A stretch of DNA of 34,918 bases, taken from Ignavibacteriales bacterium (GTDB lineage: Bacteria > Bacteroidota > Ignavibacteria > UBA10030). The position numbers and the translations under genes were made by a program. This document shows positions 16,731 to 24,913 of the stretch, piece by piece. The notes under the pieces were generated by a model that was not told the origin of the DNA, made no database searches, and worked only from the letters and a program-made list of their open reading frames with translations. Where the stretch lies: assembly GCA_026390585.1 (NCBI GenBank), contig JAPLFP010000055.1:1-34918 (forward strand), in the 5' to 3' direction. Within the stretch, counting starts at the first letter, position 1, and each line of letters starts with the position of its first letter.

Positions 16731-17573
16731 TTATTCCGGCAGGGCCTTGACAAGCCTATTCATTCTCAAAAGGAACGGGACCGCCATCCAGTGAAGAAGT
16801 CCCACTCGTTCCGAAGCCTCTTCTTCACCCTCGATGCCACCCCAATCCAGCACTTGTCTAAGCCCATTCCATTCATCCGTAAGCGATTGAGATGGCAAAA
16901 AGGGTGGAGATTCTGGATCGATCCGAAAGAACACACAACTAATTGTGCACAAATTGTCAAGAGGACCCCTGACTGGTGTCAAGTGCTCGATGTCAGGCCA
17001 CTGGTCGGGTTGTGCAAGGTATTTGCGGCAAAGAGATATCACAAATGTCGATACATCCTCATGGAGAATTCGCAGCTTTTCCTTGATCTCAGAGAATTCT
17101 CTAGCACAACTATCAAACTCCGAGCGAAAATCATCTTCTGAAAGTTCCAAAATGCTAAGTAGCTTCTCCAGAATGCCGGCTCGCAAGACAATTCTCCCAA
17201 AATCCGAATCTCCTCCAACAGGTAGACAGACAGCGTTCTTTCCTTTTGCCTCCCACTTAGCGCCAAAGTTTTCAATCTGCCTTGTCAGGACACTCAATTC
17301 GTCCGCTTGAGCGGCCGGTCGTAGGCTTCTGAGCAAGCCGCAAAAACGGACAATCGCATGAAAGTTCTTTATCCCCTCCACCTCCTTTTCCACCGCTTCC
17401 ACCTCCTCTTTGTGCTCTAGGTCGTTTAATGAGTCGCTTTCGTCACTGAAGAAATTCTGCAGAGCGTCTTTGGTGACTATCCCGGGATTGCGAAGCTCCT
17501 CTCCAAGACGTTTAACGCTTCGTCGACGACGGGGTATTCGTAATCTGTATAAAAACACTGGTGGAAATATCAT
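16731..17573 (-). CDS. Protein of unknown function
   Basis: A 280-residue protein preceded by a strong ribosome site (AAAGGAGG read on the minus strand, 17579-17587). It opens with a short basic segment (YRLRIPRRRRSVKRLG). An acidic, probably coiled-coil part follows (about 45-75, EHKEEVEAVEKEVEG), then helical sequence with three cysteines. No catalytic motif, signal peptide or membrane helix is evident and no family is recognised. The good ribosome site and continuous frame argue that it is real. The genes on either side do not hint at its job. Confidence 0.6.
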   Translation of the reverse strand: MIFPPVFLYRLRIPRRRRSVKRLGEELRNPGIVTKDALQNFFSDESDSLNDLEHKEEVEAVEKEVEGIKNFHAIVRFCGLLRSLRPAAQADELSVLTRQIENFGAKWEAKGKNAVCLPVGGDSDFGRIVLRAGILEKLLSILELSEDDFRSEFDSCAREFSEIKEKLRILHEDVSTFVISLCRKYLAQPDQWPDIEHLTPVRGPLDNLCTISCVFFRIDPESPPFLPSQSLTDEWNGLRQVLDWGGIEGEEEASERVGLLHWMAVPFLLRMNRLVKALPE

Positions 17574-17753
17574 TTTAGCCTCCTTTTAGATTGGGTGTAG
17601 CGGGAACTGCATTACACAAACGGTGCTTTCGGTCGGCAGAAGATCTCACCACCATTCGGGGCCTTGCTGTACATCCGGAAGTCATCAAACCGCCTTTGTC
17701 ACGCCCTAGCACCTTCTAAGTGAATGATAGCGACTTAGGGGGTCTATTCTAGA

Positions 17754-19553
17754 TTACCAACCACCTTCATGGTACAAGAGTTGGACCTCAGCCGGAGCCA
17801 GCGGCCTGTTATAGAGTCTAACGTCATCGATCATCCCCTTGAAAAAGTTCTCTGGTACATCAATGTTGCCAATTTTGATGTTTGCCGTTGATGCATGCAC
17901 ATACGTCATACTCGTCATAGCCCTTTGTTGCCCGTCAATGTACAGGTATCCGTTAGTCCCATCGTAGACTCCACAGACAAAATGCCAGCTCCCTTTGATC
18001 GTGGAATTATCAGCTACAGCGAATTGTCCATCAACCACTAGGTCCACTTTAGACCCTACAATGGCGAGAAGATAGCCGGCAGTGACGTTGCTCAAGCCCT
18101 TGCCGAAAATACACTGGGTGCGTGTATCATCTGTGAAGTTTATCCATGCTGCAAGCGAGAAGCCACCAGTCAGAAAATTCAGGTTCGACGTGTTGGGGAT
18201 ATCTATGTAGCTCGATGAACCGTCAAACTGATAAGCAGAATTCACCTTTTGGAATCTGTCCATTGTCAGCGGCGTCGTACCATGAACAACGCCATCATAG
18301 GAGTTTGCACTCTGATCTTTAGCGTTGCCATTGAAAGGATAGTAGGCAACGAGTCCAGCACTGGGAAGGGCGGTAACTTGGAATAGCCTGAAGTCCGCTT
18401 TGACCGTTGCCCAACGTCCTACACTTATTGTTACTGAATCACTTCTATAGCTAGCCTGCGACGCAACCACCTTGTATGCTCCCGGCAGAGCACCAGTTAT
18501 CGAATAATTCCCGGAATTGTCACTGGTCACGGTACTCGTTGCGGGCGTAGTAGTGATCTGGACATTGGCAATGGGGTTAGCGCTGACGGCATCCACAACA
18601 TTGCCCGTGATGGTACCTACTGGTTGTTGAATCGTAGTGTTCACTGTCGATGATGTGCCGATATTTCCTGCTGCATCGTACGCTTTCGCAGAGATAGTGT
18701 GAGCAGTCAGCGGCACGAGACTGGTTGTGATCCACGCATACTGCCAAGGCGAACTCGTCCGATTAGATGCAAGAACTGCATCTATATAAACTTCGACCTT
18801 CACCACCCCTATGTCATCCGTTGCTTGTGCCTGAATGAGTACAGTGTCCTGAACTGATGCGTTGTTGGCAGGAGAGAGGATAGCAATGACCGGAGGGATG
18901 ATATCCTTCAGTACGACGCTAATTGTCGATGACGTGCCGACATTGCCGCTCCCATCATAGGCCTTCGCCACCAAGCTGTGAACACTCAATGACGGCAAGC
19001 CTCGCGTTGGCCATTTGTAGACCCAAGGTGCGCTGGACTTAGTGGACGCCAAGTTCGCATCGATGTAAAACTCAACCTTTGAGACTCCCACATCGTCGCT
19101 CGCCTGAACGGTAATCGTCACGGTGTCAGATACGACCGAATTGTTGGCTGGAGTGAGGATTGAAACAATAGGTATAGTGACATCTTTGATCGTTACGGTG
19201 TCTGTGGGGGAGGTTCCTACATTGCTAGACGCATCATACGCTTTCGCTATGATTGTATGCGTACTGAGGACCTGAAGTCCCTTCGTGGCCCATCTGTATT
19301 CCCATGGAGCGGTTCCTTTTGTCAGTACGAGCACTCCGTCGATGTAGAACTCCACCTTTGTAACACCCACATTGTCTGATGCTTGTACCTGAACCAGAAC
19401 CGTGTCCGTCACCGCACTATTGTTCAACGGACTGAGTATTGAAACCGTAGGAGGAGCCGTGTCAGTTGGTTCAGTAGGCGATTCCTTCTTACAACCAACT
19501 GCTGCTAGCACAAGAACGGACAGCAGCGCAAAGACACTCATACGTCTTTTCAT
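17754..19553 (-). CDS. Surface lipoprotein: three Ig-like domains, carboxypeptidase-regulatory domain, LamG domain
   Basis: A 599-residue lipoprotein. A signal peptide ends in a lipobox LAAVGC (C21 lipidated). Three Ig-like repeats (about 34-125, 130-218, 220-312) each contain SIL(S/T)P.NN, a V.KVE.YID strand and a closing AKAYD..(S/G)NVG-like strand. A carboxypeptidase-regulatory-like domain follows (315-392; GTITGNVVDAVSANPIANV). A concanavalin/LamG domain ends the chain (400-590; GLVAYYPFNGNAKD, DDVRLYNRPLAPAEV). It probably sits on the outer membrane and binds carbohydrate or another surface ligand. The ribosome site GGGGAGGA precedes the start. Domain make-up of this kind is common in the Bacteroidota/Ignavibacteria group. 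It is not an obvious mobile-element function. Confidence 0.88.
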   Translation of the reverse strand: MKRRMSVFALLSVLVLAAVGCKKESPTEPTDTAPPTVSILSPLNNSAVTDTVLVQVQASDNVGVTKVEFYIDGVLVLTKGTAPWEYRWATKGLQVLSTHTIIAKAYDASSNVGTSPTDTVTIKDVTIPIVSILTPANNSVVSDTVTITVQASDDVGVSKVEFYIDANLASTKSSAPWVYKWPTRGLPSLSVHSLVAKAYDGSGNVGTSSTISVVLKDIIPPVIAILSPANNASVQDTVLIQAQATDDIGVVKVEVYIDAVLASNRTSSPWQYAWITTSLVPLTAHTISAKAYDAAGNIGTSSTVNTTIQQPVGTITGNVVDAVSANPIANVQITTTPATSTVTSDNSGNYSITGALPGAYKVVASQASYRSDSVTISVGRWATVKADFRLFQVTALPSAGLVAYYPFNGNAKDQSANSYDGVVHGTTPLTMDRFQKVNSAYQFDGSSSYIDIPNTSNLNFLTGGFSLAAWINFTDDTRTQCIFGKGLSNVTAGYLLAIVGSKVDLVVDGQFAVADNSTIKGSWHFVCGVYDGTNGYLYIDGQQRAMTSMTYVHASTANIKIGNIDVPENFFKGMIDDVRLYNRPLAPAEVQLLYHEGGW

Positions 19554-19623
19554 ATGTCCTCCCCGCAGTGGTGTGAATCTATGAATGGCCTACGTTCGGT
19601 GCGTGGATTGGGGTGATAAAACG

Positions 19624-19658
19624 AAAAAACCTCACCGAGCAATTCTGCAAGGGAGGTT
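19624..19658 (-). terminator. Intrinsic terminator, minus strand
   Basis: The stem AACCTC (19628-19633) pairs with GAGGTT (19653-19658), extended inward by a CC/GG pair past one bulge. On the minus strand it is followed by a run of six T (19629-19624). It ends the AAA/cREC transcript or a structured RNA just upstream of the lipoprotein gene. Confidence 0.7.
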
Positions 19659-19710
19659 CAATATGGCATGTGACAATAGAAAGCCCCTGCAGCGATGCTT
19701 TCGGCAACCT

Positions 19711-19847
19711 AAGTAGTCGGCAGACTAACAGAGGAAGCTTATGCATGATGCCACAGGGGCAACTGGTCTTGCACAGTTGCCGATGAAGTACATGCATAAG
19801 CCTGTCTGTAGTTCTACCCCTGTTAGTCTGCCGTTTAAATCCTACTT
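19711..19847 (-). ncRNA. Candidate structured RNA (nested hairpin)
   Basis: Four nested complementary blocks: AAGTAG (19711-19716) with CTACTT (19842-19847); CGGCAGACTAACAG (19718-19731) with CTGTTAGTCTGCCG (19820-19833); GCTTATGCATG (19737-19747) with CATGCATAAGC (19791-19801); GGCAACTG (19758-19765) with CAGTTGCC (19774-19781). All are perfect. The internal loops are unequal, so this is not a simple terminator. On the minus strand it lies after the cREC gene and before a terminator, so it would be transcribed. It could be a 3'-UTR structure, a leader element of the lipoprotein gene, or an independent small RNA. DNA-level roles (cruciform) are also possible. Confidence 0.45.
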
Positions 19848-19924
19848 CTTTTTCAAGCCAAAATCAATCTGCTCAGTTTCCTCATAGAGATCCGCTGAGC
19901 AGATCGTAATCCATCTACAGCTGT

Positions 19925-20221
19925 CTAACCTTTTGCCTTTTCTTGAATCGCTGCGATTGCCTGCAACATTCTCTCGGTTGCAGGCGCATTCGCCGAGTGA
20001 ACCGACATGATCGGAGGTTTGAAGCCGTGAAGATGGACTTCCCTTTCAATCCATTCCAAAACTTCGTATCCGGTCCCTTCCACCTGTTCGTCACCGAGGT
20101 CGTGGTCCAAACTGATTTCCACAACCTTGCCGGTTTTCAAGTACTCGATTGCCTCTCGTGCTGAATTTGCTCGAACCCACCCTCGTGGAGTTTCTCTCAC
20201 ATCATCCAGGTATACTTTCAT
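19925..20221 (-). CDS. Cyclic-phosphate-processing receiver-like (cREC) protein
   Basis: A 98-residue protein that matches the cREC family, a receiver-like fold predicted to act on cyclic phosphates of RNA or nucleotides. Key residues are visible: D6 and D7 (VYLDDVRETP), D39-H40-D41 (SLDHDLG), and H75-S76 with N78 (VHSANAP). GTGYEVLEWIE forms the central helix. A clean ribosome site (AGGAG on the minus strand) precedes the ATG. It follows the AAA+ ATPase gene by 112 bases in the same direction, and both probably belong to one transcript. The biochemical role is a family-level prediction, not established for this protein. Confidence 0.8.
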   Translation of the reverse strand: MKVYLDDVRETPRGWVRANSAREAIEYLKTGKVVEISLDHDLGDEQVEGTGYEVLEWIEREVHLHGFKPPIMSVHSANAPATERMLQAIAAIQEKAKG

Positions 20222-20333
20222 GCTTCTCCTTTCTCAATCACTGACAGCAATATTCATTCAACCATATTCTATTCACATGTTCAATCCTTCAGGAGCCTCT
20301 CATCTTTTGGTCAGAAGCGACAAGCCAGGTGCC

Positions 20334-21587
20334 CTAGTTGGATACAAATCCTAACGACTTCTCCTTGTTCCTGGGAGTTTGGTAAAAGCCCCGATGCAAC
20401 CGTTCGATAGTCTGAAGAACAAATCCTTCATCGAGTGTAGCTGATTTCAATGCTGAAGCAATCTCAAGATGTTTGACAACATTCATTATGAATGCGCCGG
20501 AAGCCCTCTTTTTCTCCAGCAACTCAAAGACGTTGATCGTAAACAATCTCACAATACTCTCGTCTGGACATCGCTCGTGTATCATCTGTCGATAGAGGTC
20601 GGGATCAACAATATCCGTGTCGATGATTGCATCAAATCGGCCCGGCCTTGCCGCAGCTTGATCAACCCATCGTTTATCATTCGTTGTGGCGAGCACAAAC
20701 ACATTCAATTTGGACAAACCATCTATAGCGCCAAGAAACTCTCCCAAACGCTCCCGATTAACAACGTCCCTCCGGTCCCCAAAAACCAAATCTAGATCAT
20801 CGACGCACACCACGACAGGGGAAAACAATGCAGCAAAATCGAACAAGTCGATGAACTCAACCGGGCCTTCAATGAGCAAAAATGTCGCATAGCCACGGGT
20901 GGCTTCGATAATGGAGCGGATGATCTCCGATTTTCCCGTACCCGGCTTGCCCTCAAAAAGGTATCGTAATGGTTTTTGAACAACCGGAAAATTCTTGATC
21001 GTTTCGATCATAAATTCGATTGCGGCCTTCGTGTCCTCTTTCATCATCATCTTGCTCAGGTCTTGCCCCGTGACTTTGCAGGGCTTGATAGTCAGTGAGT
21101 TTTCACCCAGAGGATTCCACGTTATACGGAGAACCTCGTGCTTGAAGTGTGAGTTTGCGACAGATTGTTCCATCAACCTATCCAACAATTGTTTGGGCGA
21201 GGCTGCTTCCTGCGACAGGGACAAGCAATAAGCCATGTGAATCCTTTGGCCATCGTGCATGGATTCTTTGGACGCGTTCACCTCATAAAGGCCTCCGGCC
21301 CAATCCAATGTCACTTCCAAAACTCCGTCGGAGACCAATGAAAAAGTACTCGATGTAGTATCGACGGTTGATGGTGTGAGGGGACGATGGGAAAGAGATG
21401 TGTGGCTGACACAACGGACGATCTTTACATCGGGGTCCTCAAACCTTCCGGCGTGTACTGCATGAAGGTATGATTTGAGGAAGTCATACTCGTAAGCCGT
21501 GATCACGCGTTCCGATGCTTTACTGTCAGAAATCTGGTTGCGTTTTGGTAAACTAACAAGCCTGTGGTGTAGTTGCATATGTCTCAT
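20334..21587 (-). CDS. AAA+ ATPase (CDC48/FtsH-like module)
   Basis: A 417-residue protein with one AAA+ module in its second half: Walker A GKPGTGKS (213-220), Walker B VVVCVDD (258-264, aspartate in place of the usual final glutamate), sensor 1 N303 in ATTND, and an arginine-finger region AARPGRFD (312-319). The N-terminal 190 residues are unlike known adaptors and may bind the substrate. The build resembles remodelling ATPases that unfold or disassemble proteins; no protease or membrane segment is fused. An AAAGGAGA ribosome site precedes the start, and the next gene downstream encodes the cREC protein. The substrate is unknown. Confidence 0.85.
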   Translation of the reverse strand: MRHMQLHHRLVSLPKRNQISDSKASERVITAYEYDFLKSYLHAVHAGRFEDPDVKIVRCVSHTSLSHRPLTPSTVDTTSSTFSLVSDGVLEVTLDWAGGLYEVNASKESMHDGQRIHMAYCLSLSQEAASPKQLLDRLMEQSVANSHFKHEVLRITWNPLGENSLTIKPCKVTGQDLSKMMMKEDTKAAIEFMIETIKNFPVVQKPLRYLFEGKPGTGKSEIIRSIIEATRGYATFLLIEGPVEFIDLFDFAALFSPVVVCVDDLDLVFGDRRDVVNRERLGEFLGAIDGLSKLNVFVLATTNDKRWVDQAAARPGRFDAIIDTDIVDPDLYRQMIHERCPDESIVRLFTINVFELLEKKRASGAFIMNVVKHLEIASALKSATLDEGFVLQTIERLHRGFYQTPRNKEKSLGFVSN

Positions 21588-21691
21588 TCTCCTTTGCTAC
21601 ATCAAAAATAAGGAGAATGGCACGCAGAGGTAAGATAGCGTCAAATGAAATTACGCCATGGAGGAGGATGGTAGGCTGTGAAACAGGTTAT

Positions 21692-22291
21692 TCAGGTACT
21701 CAATGTGATCTTTTCGATATCCCGCAAAGCAACTTCATCGGTGATACCATCGCTAATGTTTTCAAACTTCAGACTCCATCTTCCGTTGAATTGAAGTGCC
21801 AAAGGCCGAGCAAGTACAGTCTCACGATTTGTCAGCACCATTTTCACGTTTTGATGACCCTCGAACGCAAGATGAAGGTTCACAAATGCCGAGAACCTTT
21901 CGCTCTTATTGTTCAATCTCTCAATACCTAGAAGCTCGCCGTGTTTCAGCAGGGTAATGGAAATGACTTCACGAAGGAGCTCATTCCACACTTTGTTTGG
22001 GACACGCTCACTTAGTCGATAGAATACCTTTGATTGGTCACTGTCGCTGTGTCTTACCTCGATGATTGGTAGTGGTTTAGGGGATCCAAAGCTGTACTTC
22101 CAAGAATTTAGGTCCTTTATCGACTGATGAACTTGCTCTCGAGCGAGTTTTGTCCCGGTCTTATCTCTAAAAGACTTGATGATATCACCCATTACCATAC
22201 CAGACCCCGGAAACGAGCGTTCCTTCAATATTGTGATCAAAATCAATGCTCTTCGCTCAATCGTCATTCGATCAGTGGCAGTTGTTCCCAT
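21692..22291 (-). CDS. Putative HTH / WYL-like regulator
   Basis: A 199-residue protein with ribosome site AAAGGAG ahead of its ATG. Residues 8-70 suggest a winged helix (TIERRALILITILKERSF, REQVHQSIKDLNSW). The end has a pattern like the core of WYL domains (ARPLALQFNGRWSLKFEN, then DEVALRDIEKITL), but the diagnostic W-Y-L triad is altered to WSL and the domain is short. It may bind a nucleic-acid ligand and control the AAA/cREC genes just downstream in the same direction. The assignment rests on weak similarity only. Confidence 0.5.
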   Translation of the reverse strand: MGTTATDRMTIERRALILITILKERSFPGSGMVMGDIIKSFRDKTGTKLAREQVHQSIKDLNSWKYSFGSPKPLPIIEVRHSDSDQSKVFYRLSERVPNKVWNELLREVISITLLKHGELLGIERLNNKSERFSAFVNLHLAFEGHQNVKMVLTNRETVLARPLALQFNGRWSLKFENISDGITDEVALRDIEKITLST

Positions 22292-23309
22292 TAATTCTTT
22301 CTCCTTTCGTCAGATGCTTCGAGAATCATCATCACACGGGTTGTCCCCAGACAAGAAAAAACGTAGGACCTTCCTCAGCCTGAAAATTGGCCAGAAGGTC
22401 CTATAGTGTTGAATAAATCGACTGTGTGAAGTTTTTTGCGCCCCCCTATTGACATAAAGTTACGGGATTTCGCCAGTCGAAACAACGGGCGAACGAACTT
22501 CGGGATTACAATCATTTTGGAACCGCAATTTGAAAAACTATCCCCTTTCGCTAAAAGGGTTTCATTCCCATAACCCATTATACAACAACAAGTCGCTGGA
22601 TTTGTTTGCTATGCAAGTTGAACCGGCTCGCACGAGAAAACTTTTGATCCGTCTAGCCAGATTTCGCGCGGGGAAGGACATGTCAACGAAAGAAAACAGT
22701 GCTTGCTGATCCCGTAGTTTGTGAAATGTTTGATTGTTCTCAGAGTGGGACCACGTTGCCTCTGAGGGATTGACTAAATCGACCTCTTTTAAGTCTTCTT
22801 TCAGAGGTGACGTAACCTTACGTCTAACTAACACTATAGATCCTACGCTCCCGATCGCAGGTAATCATGCCTTACAAATCCGCCATCAGCCCGTGTACTC
22901 GTACACTTCGGCCTTTGATGGTCGATCTTGGGTTTCTGGAGATTCCCACGGCTGTATTCATCTTAAGCTCTTCACGCTTTCCTAGCTTGCGTGAAGACGT
23001 ATCAGCCACCTGAGTCTTCATGCTATTGCATGGTAGAAGGCGTATCGGAATTCTCGTGTCTTCAAAACTCGGGCTTTCCTCGTGTTGGCATAATTGAGTG
23101 AAAAGGATTAGATTTCCACCAGTCTTTCCAACACCGTTTTGCCTTTCTACACCAACAAACCAAGCCAACGCCACAGAGCCGCTGTCAGTCGATGTCGTGT
23201 CTCACATGCAGCATGCTGGACTATTCTACACGGATTCGGTTCTAGCGACAAGAATTTCCGGTTCATGTCTTCATTCATTATGGTTCCAATTCTTAAGGAT
23301 TAGGATAGT
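22292..23309. other. Long stretch without a recognised gene
   Basis: Only short open frames without ribosome sites occur on either strand. The one clear element is a minus-strand terminator (22355-22403). A TATAAT at about 22577-22582 (minus strand) could be a promoter for a short RNA ending at that terminator. The rest may be the remains of decayed genes; I recognise none. Confidence 0.5.
22355..22403 (-). terminator. Orphan intrinsic terminator or attenuator
   Basis: A perfect 10-bp stem, TAGGACCTTC (22364-22373) with GAAGGTCCTA (22394-22403), followed on the minus strand by CGTTTTTTC. It lies about 70 bases upstream of the HTH/WYL-like gene, so it either ends an upstream minus-strand RNA or acts as an attenuator in that gene's leader. 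Confidence 0.7.
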
Positions 23310-24236
23310 ATGCCGAGACTTTCAAACACAATAGAAAAGAGGATGAATTCATTGTCTACGGGGTCTTTGACAGAACACTCAAAATTGATACTACTTTGGA
23401 ACTGTATTGAATCGCAAACATCTGAATCCATAGTAGAAAACCCAAATCTGCAATCCTTCTTCCTAGCCGATTTTCAATCCAGAAATATCAAGTCGATTTC
23501 TTTGAAACGGGTGGTGAAGGAATGCTTGGACAAGCTTCAATTCGCTGTTGATCTGATACTGCAGAGTGAGCTGTATGAAGGCGGTTTTAAAGACCTTGTA
23601 TACGATTTTACAAAGATGATTGTTCATGACACTCCCCGTTCGAGATCGACATATCTGAAGATGCTGAGAAAGATTTCACATCGTGAGGAGATGACAAATG
23701 ATTTTATGAAATGTGTGAAGAAATCCGGCACAGCTTTGCTACAGAGCCTGAAACATCCCCTGCCTCCACCGGGAGATACCATCGTGGCGCTTGGAGGGCA
23801 GGAGGTTTTCAATGATTGGGTTAAAAAGATCCTTGAAGATTATGAGAAATACAAAGAGCCAATAAAAACGAACAACGAGTATCTCAAAAGGTTGATCACA
23901 GACCATTTCACCAACACAAGAGCTTCTCTGCAAGAATCACATGATTTACTGAAGGGACTATTTGATAAATGCAGAGGGAAAAAGAAACAAGAAGCCCTTC
24001 TTAACGCCATTGCTGATGTGTTCGTCTATTACGGACATGAAGACGCCGCGTTTGAGGCATACCTCGGATTTTCCGACGTTAAAGAGAAAACCAAGCATCT
24101 CAATTTGCGAAGAAGATTCCACAAAGACAGAATCAGAAAGATCAGTTCAAGAAAGCCCTCGAAATCGCTCCAAGAGTATCGGATGAAGAAAGAATTCGAA
24201 AGAAGTGTTGATGACCAGTCGATAAACCACCTCTAG
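23310..24236 (+). CDS. Protein of unknown function
   Basis: A 308-residue protein, helical and rich in lysine, serine and leucine, with a basic tail (RRRFHKDRIRKISSRKPSKS). A central proline segment (HPLPPPGD, about 148-155) divides two helical parts. The second part ends with an ADVFVYYGHEDAAFEAYLGF stretch that resembles a single helical repeat unit. No catalytic motif is seen. The ribosome site is poor (GGATTAGGATAG). It is the only rightward gene between the leftward group and the replication-like module and ends 49 bases before the first origin-like hairpin, so it could belong to that module. Confidence 0.6.
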   Translation: MPRLSNTIEKRMNSLSTGSLTEHSKLILLWNCIESQTSESIVENPNLQSFFLADFQSRNIKSISLKRVVKECLDKLQFAVDLILQSELYEGGFKDLVYDFTKMIVHDTPRSRSTYLKMLRKISHREEMTNDFMKCVKKSGTALLQSLKHPLPPPGDTIVALGGQEVFNDWVKKILEDYEKYKEPIKTNNEYLKRLITDHFTNTRASLQESHDLLKGLFDKCRGKKKQEALLNAIADVFVYYGHEDAAFEAYLGFSDVKEKTKHLNLRRRFHKDRIRKISSRKPSKSLQEYRMKKEFERSVDDQSINHL

Positions 24237-24284
24237 CAGCACCCCTTAGCATTCCTGCTTCACATCTCCGCCGTCCCTTGTAAT

Positions 24285-24322
24285 GTGGACAAGGTGGATC
24301 CTCATTTCTTCGTCATGTCCAC
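24285..24322. repeat. Origin-like hairpin repeat, copy 1
   Basis: 38 bases: GTGGACAAG (24285-24293) and CATGTCCAC (24314-24322), pairing 8 of 9, with a loop containing ATTTCTTC. The left arm with its preceding T reads TTGTCCACA on the other strand, a DnaA-box-like nonamer. Confidence 0.75.
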
Positions 24323-24513
24323 AAGCGCCAACCCTAAACTTTAGCATTATATGTTCAGCTGAGAGTGTCTTGATAATACTCCCGTCGAGGTCCGCTGATA
24401 AGGCCTGATATGAACGGACATCAACCCGATCGTGGATGTGATCGTTGAAAGTGAATTCCGCACATAAGGTGAGCACGTGGCACTTCTAGCGATTATGAAA
24501 TTGAGGGTTCCCT

Positions 24514-24551
24514 GTGGACAGGGTGGGTAATCGTTTCTTTTCCTTGTCCAC
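24514..24551. repeat. Origin-like hairpin repeat, copy 2
   Basis: 38 bases: GTGGACAGGG (24514-24523) with CCTTGTCCAC (24542-24551). The loop has GGGTAATCGTTTCTTT, closely matching copies 1 and 3. Confidence 0.78.
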
Positions 24552-24670
24552 GAGTACTACGCTTAGAAAGTGGTAAATACATCCCGGCGGGATAGATCTC
24601 TCATGGATCAAATCCATGGAAGTGATCCAGAAGTACGATCACTCCTACAATCACAAGAAGTGTGATTCTT

Positions 24671-24707
24671 GTGGACAAGCGGGTATTCATTTCTTCTTCT
24701 TGTCCAC
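24671..24707. repeat. Origin-like hairpin repeat, copy 3
   Basis: 37 bases: GTGGACAAG (24671-24679) pairs perfectly with CTTGTCCAC (24699-24707). The loop is GGGTATTCATTTCTTC-like. It lies about 207 bases before the polymerase-like gene. Confidence 0.8.
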
Positions 24708-24810
24708 GATAGATCACAGAATGCTTGACGTTCTTATGGTTAGAGACACCGACACAACTGGCCGGCAGCAGATGTTCATCAAATGAAACAATCGAATAGC
24801 GGGGAAGAAT

Positions 24811-24882
24811 ATGGAAAAGATTAAGAAAGCAATTGATCCTAAAAGAAGGATTTTCGAGTTGAAAGCCTTCGTAAATGAGTAA
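24811..24882 (+). CDS. Possible 23-residue leader peptide
   Basis: ATG at 24811 after GGGGAAG opens a lysine-rich 23-residue frame (MEKIKKAIDPKRR then IFELKAFVNE) that ends 31 bases before the polymerase-like gene. It could be a leader peptide or chance. No known leader motif is present. Confidence 0.25.
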   Translation: MEKIKKAIDPKRRIFELKAFVNE

Positions 24883-24913
24883 TCAAGTAATTACTGCATA
24901 GGGAGGTACCGAA

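Larger units (their letters stand above)
19554..19924. other. Intergenic stretch with long hairpin and terminator
   Basis: This 371-base gap between the cREC gene and the lipoprotein gene, both leftward, contains no gene. It holds a nested hairpin (19711-19847), a small hairpin (GAAAGC 19679-19684 with GCTTTC 19697-19702, around CTGCAG) and a minus-strand terminator (19624-19658). Confidence 0.7.
24237..24913. other. Candidate replication origin / control region
   Basis: This gene-poor stretch upstream of the polymerase-like gene holds three repeated hairpins (24285-24707). Between copies 2 and 3 lie three further perfect hairpins: CATGGAT/ATCCATG (24602-24618), AGTGATC/GATCACT (24621-24643) and AATCACA/TGTGATT (24649-24667). 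Four GATC sites cluster in 24594-24640. An AT-rich run with a palindrome AGTAATTACT follows near 24885-24895. DnaA-box-like nonamers, GATC sites, hairpins and an AT-rich segment beside a replicase gene are the hallmarks of a replication origin. This is inferred from layout only. Confidence 0.5.

Noticed and set aside
19718-19833. Integron attC-like site (CTAAC ... GTTAG ends)
   Set aside because: The ends do not fit RYYYAAC/GTTRRRY (GACTAAC and GTTAGTC), the outer arms are perfect without extrahelical bases, and no integron integrase or cassette array is present.
21617-21931. Plus-strand gene of 104 residues with perfect AAGGAG
   Set aside because: It lies antisense to the better supported HTH/WYL-like gene and shows no protein-like pattern; the ribosome site is explained by the inverted repeat with the AAA+ start.
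22447-22452. TTGACA promoter element on the plus strand
   Set aside because: No fitting -10 box at the usual distance and no gene following it.
22562-23334. Several 70-100 residue frames on both strands
   Set aside because: No ribosome sites, no recognisable motifs, overlapping each other; treated as non-coding or decayed DNA.
24246-24476. Minus-strand 76-residue gene
   Set aside because: GTG start without a ribosome site, and it runs through the first origin-like hairpin repeat.
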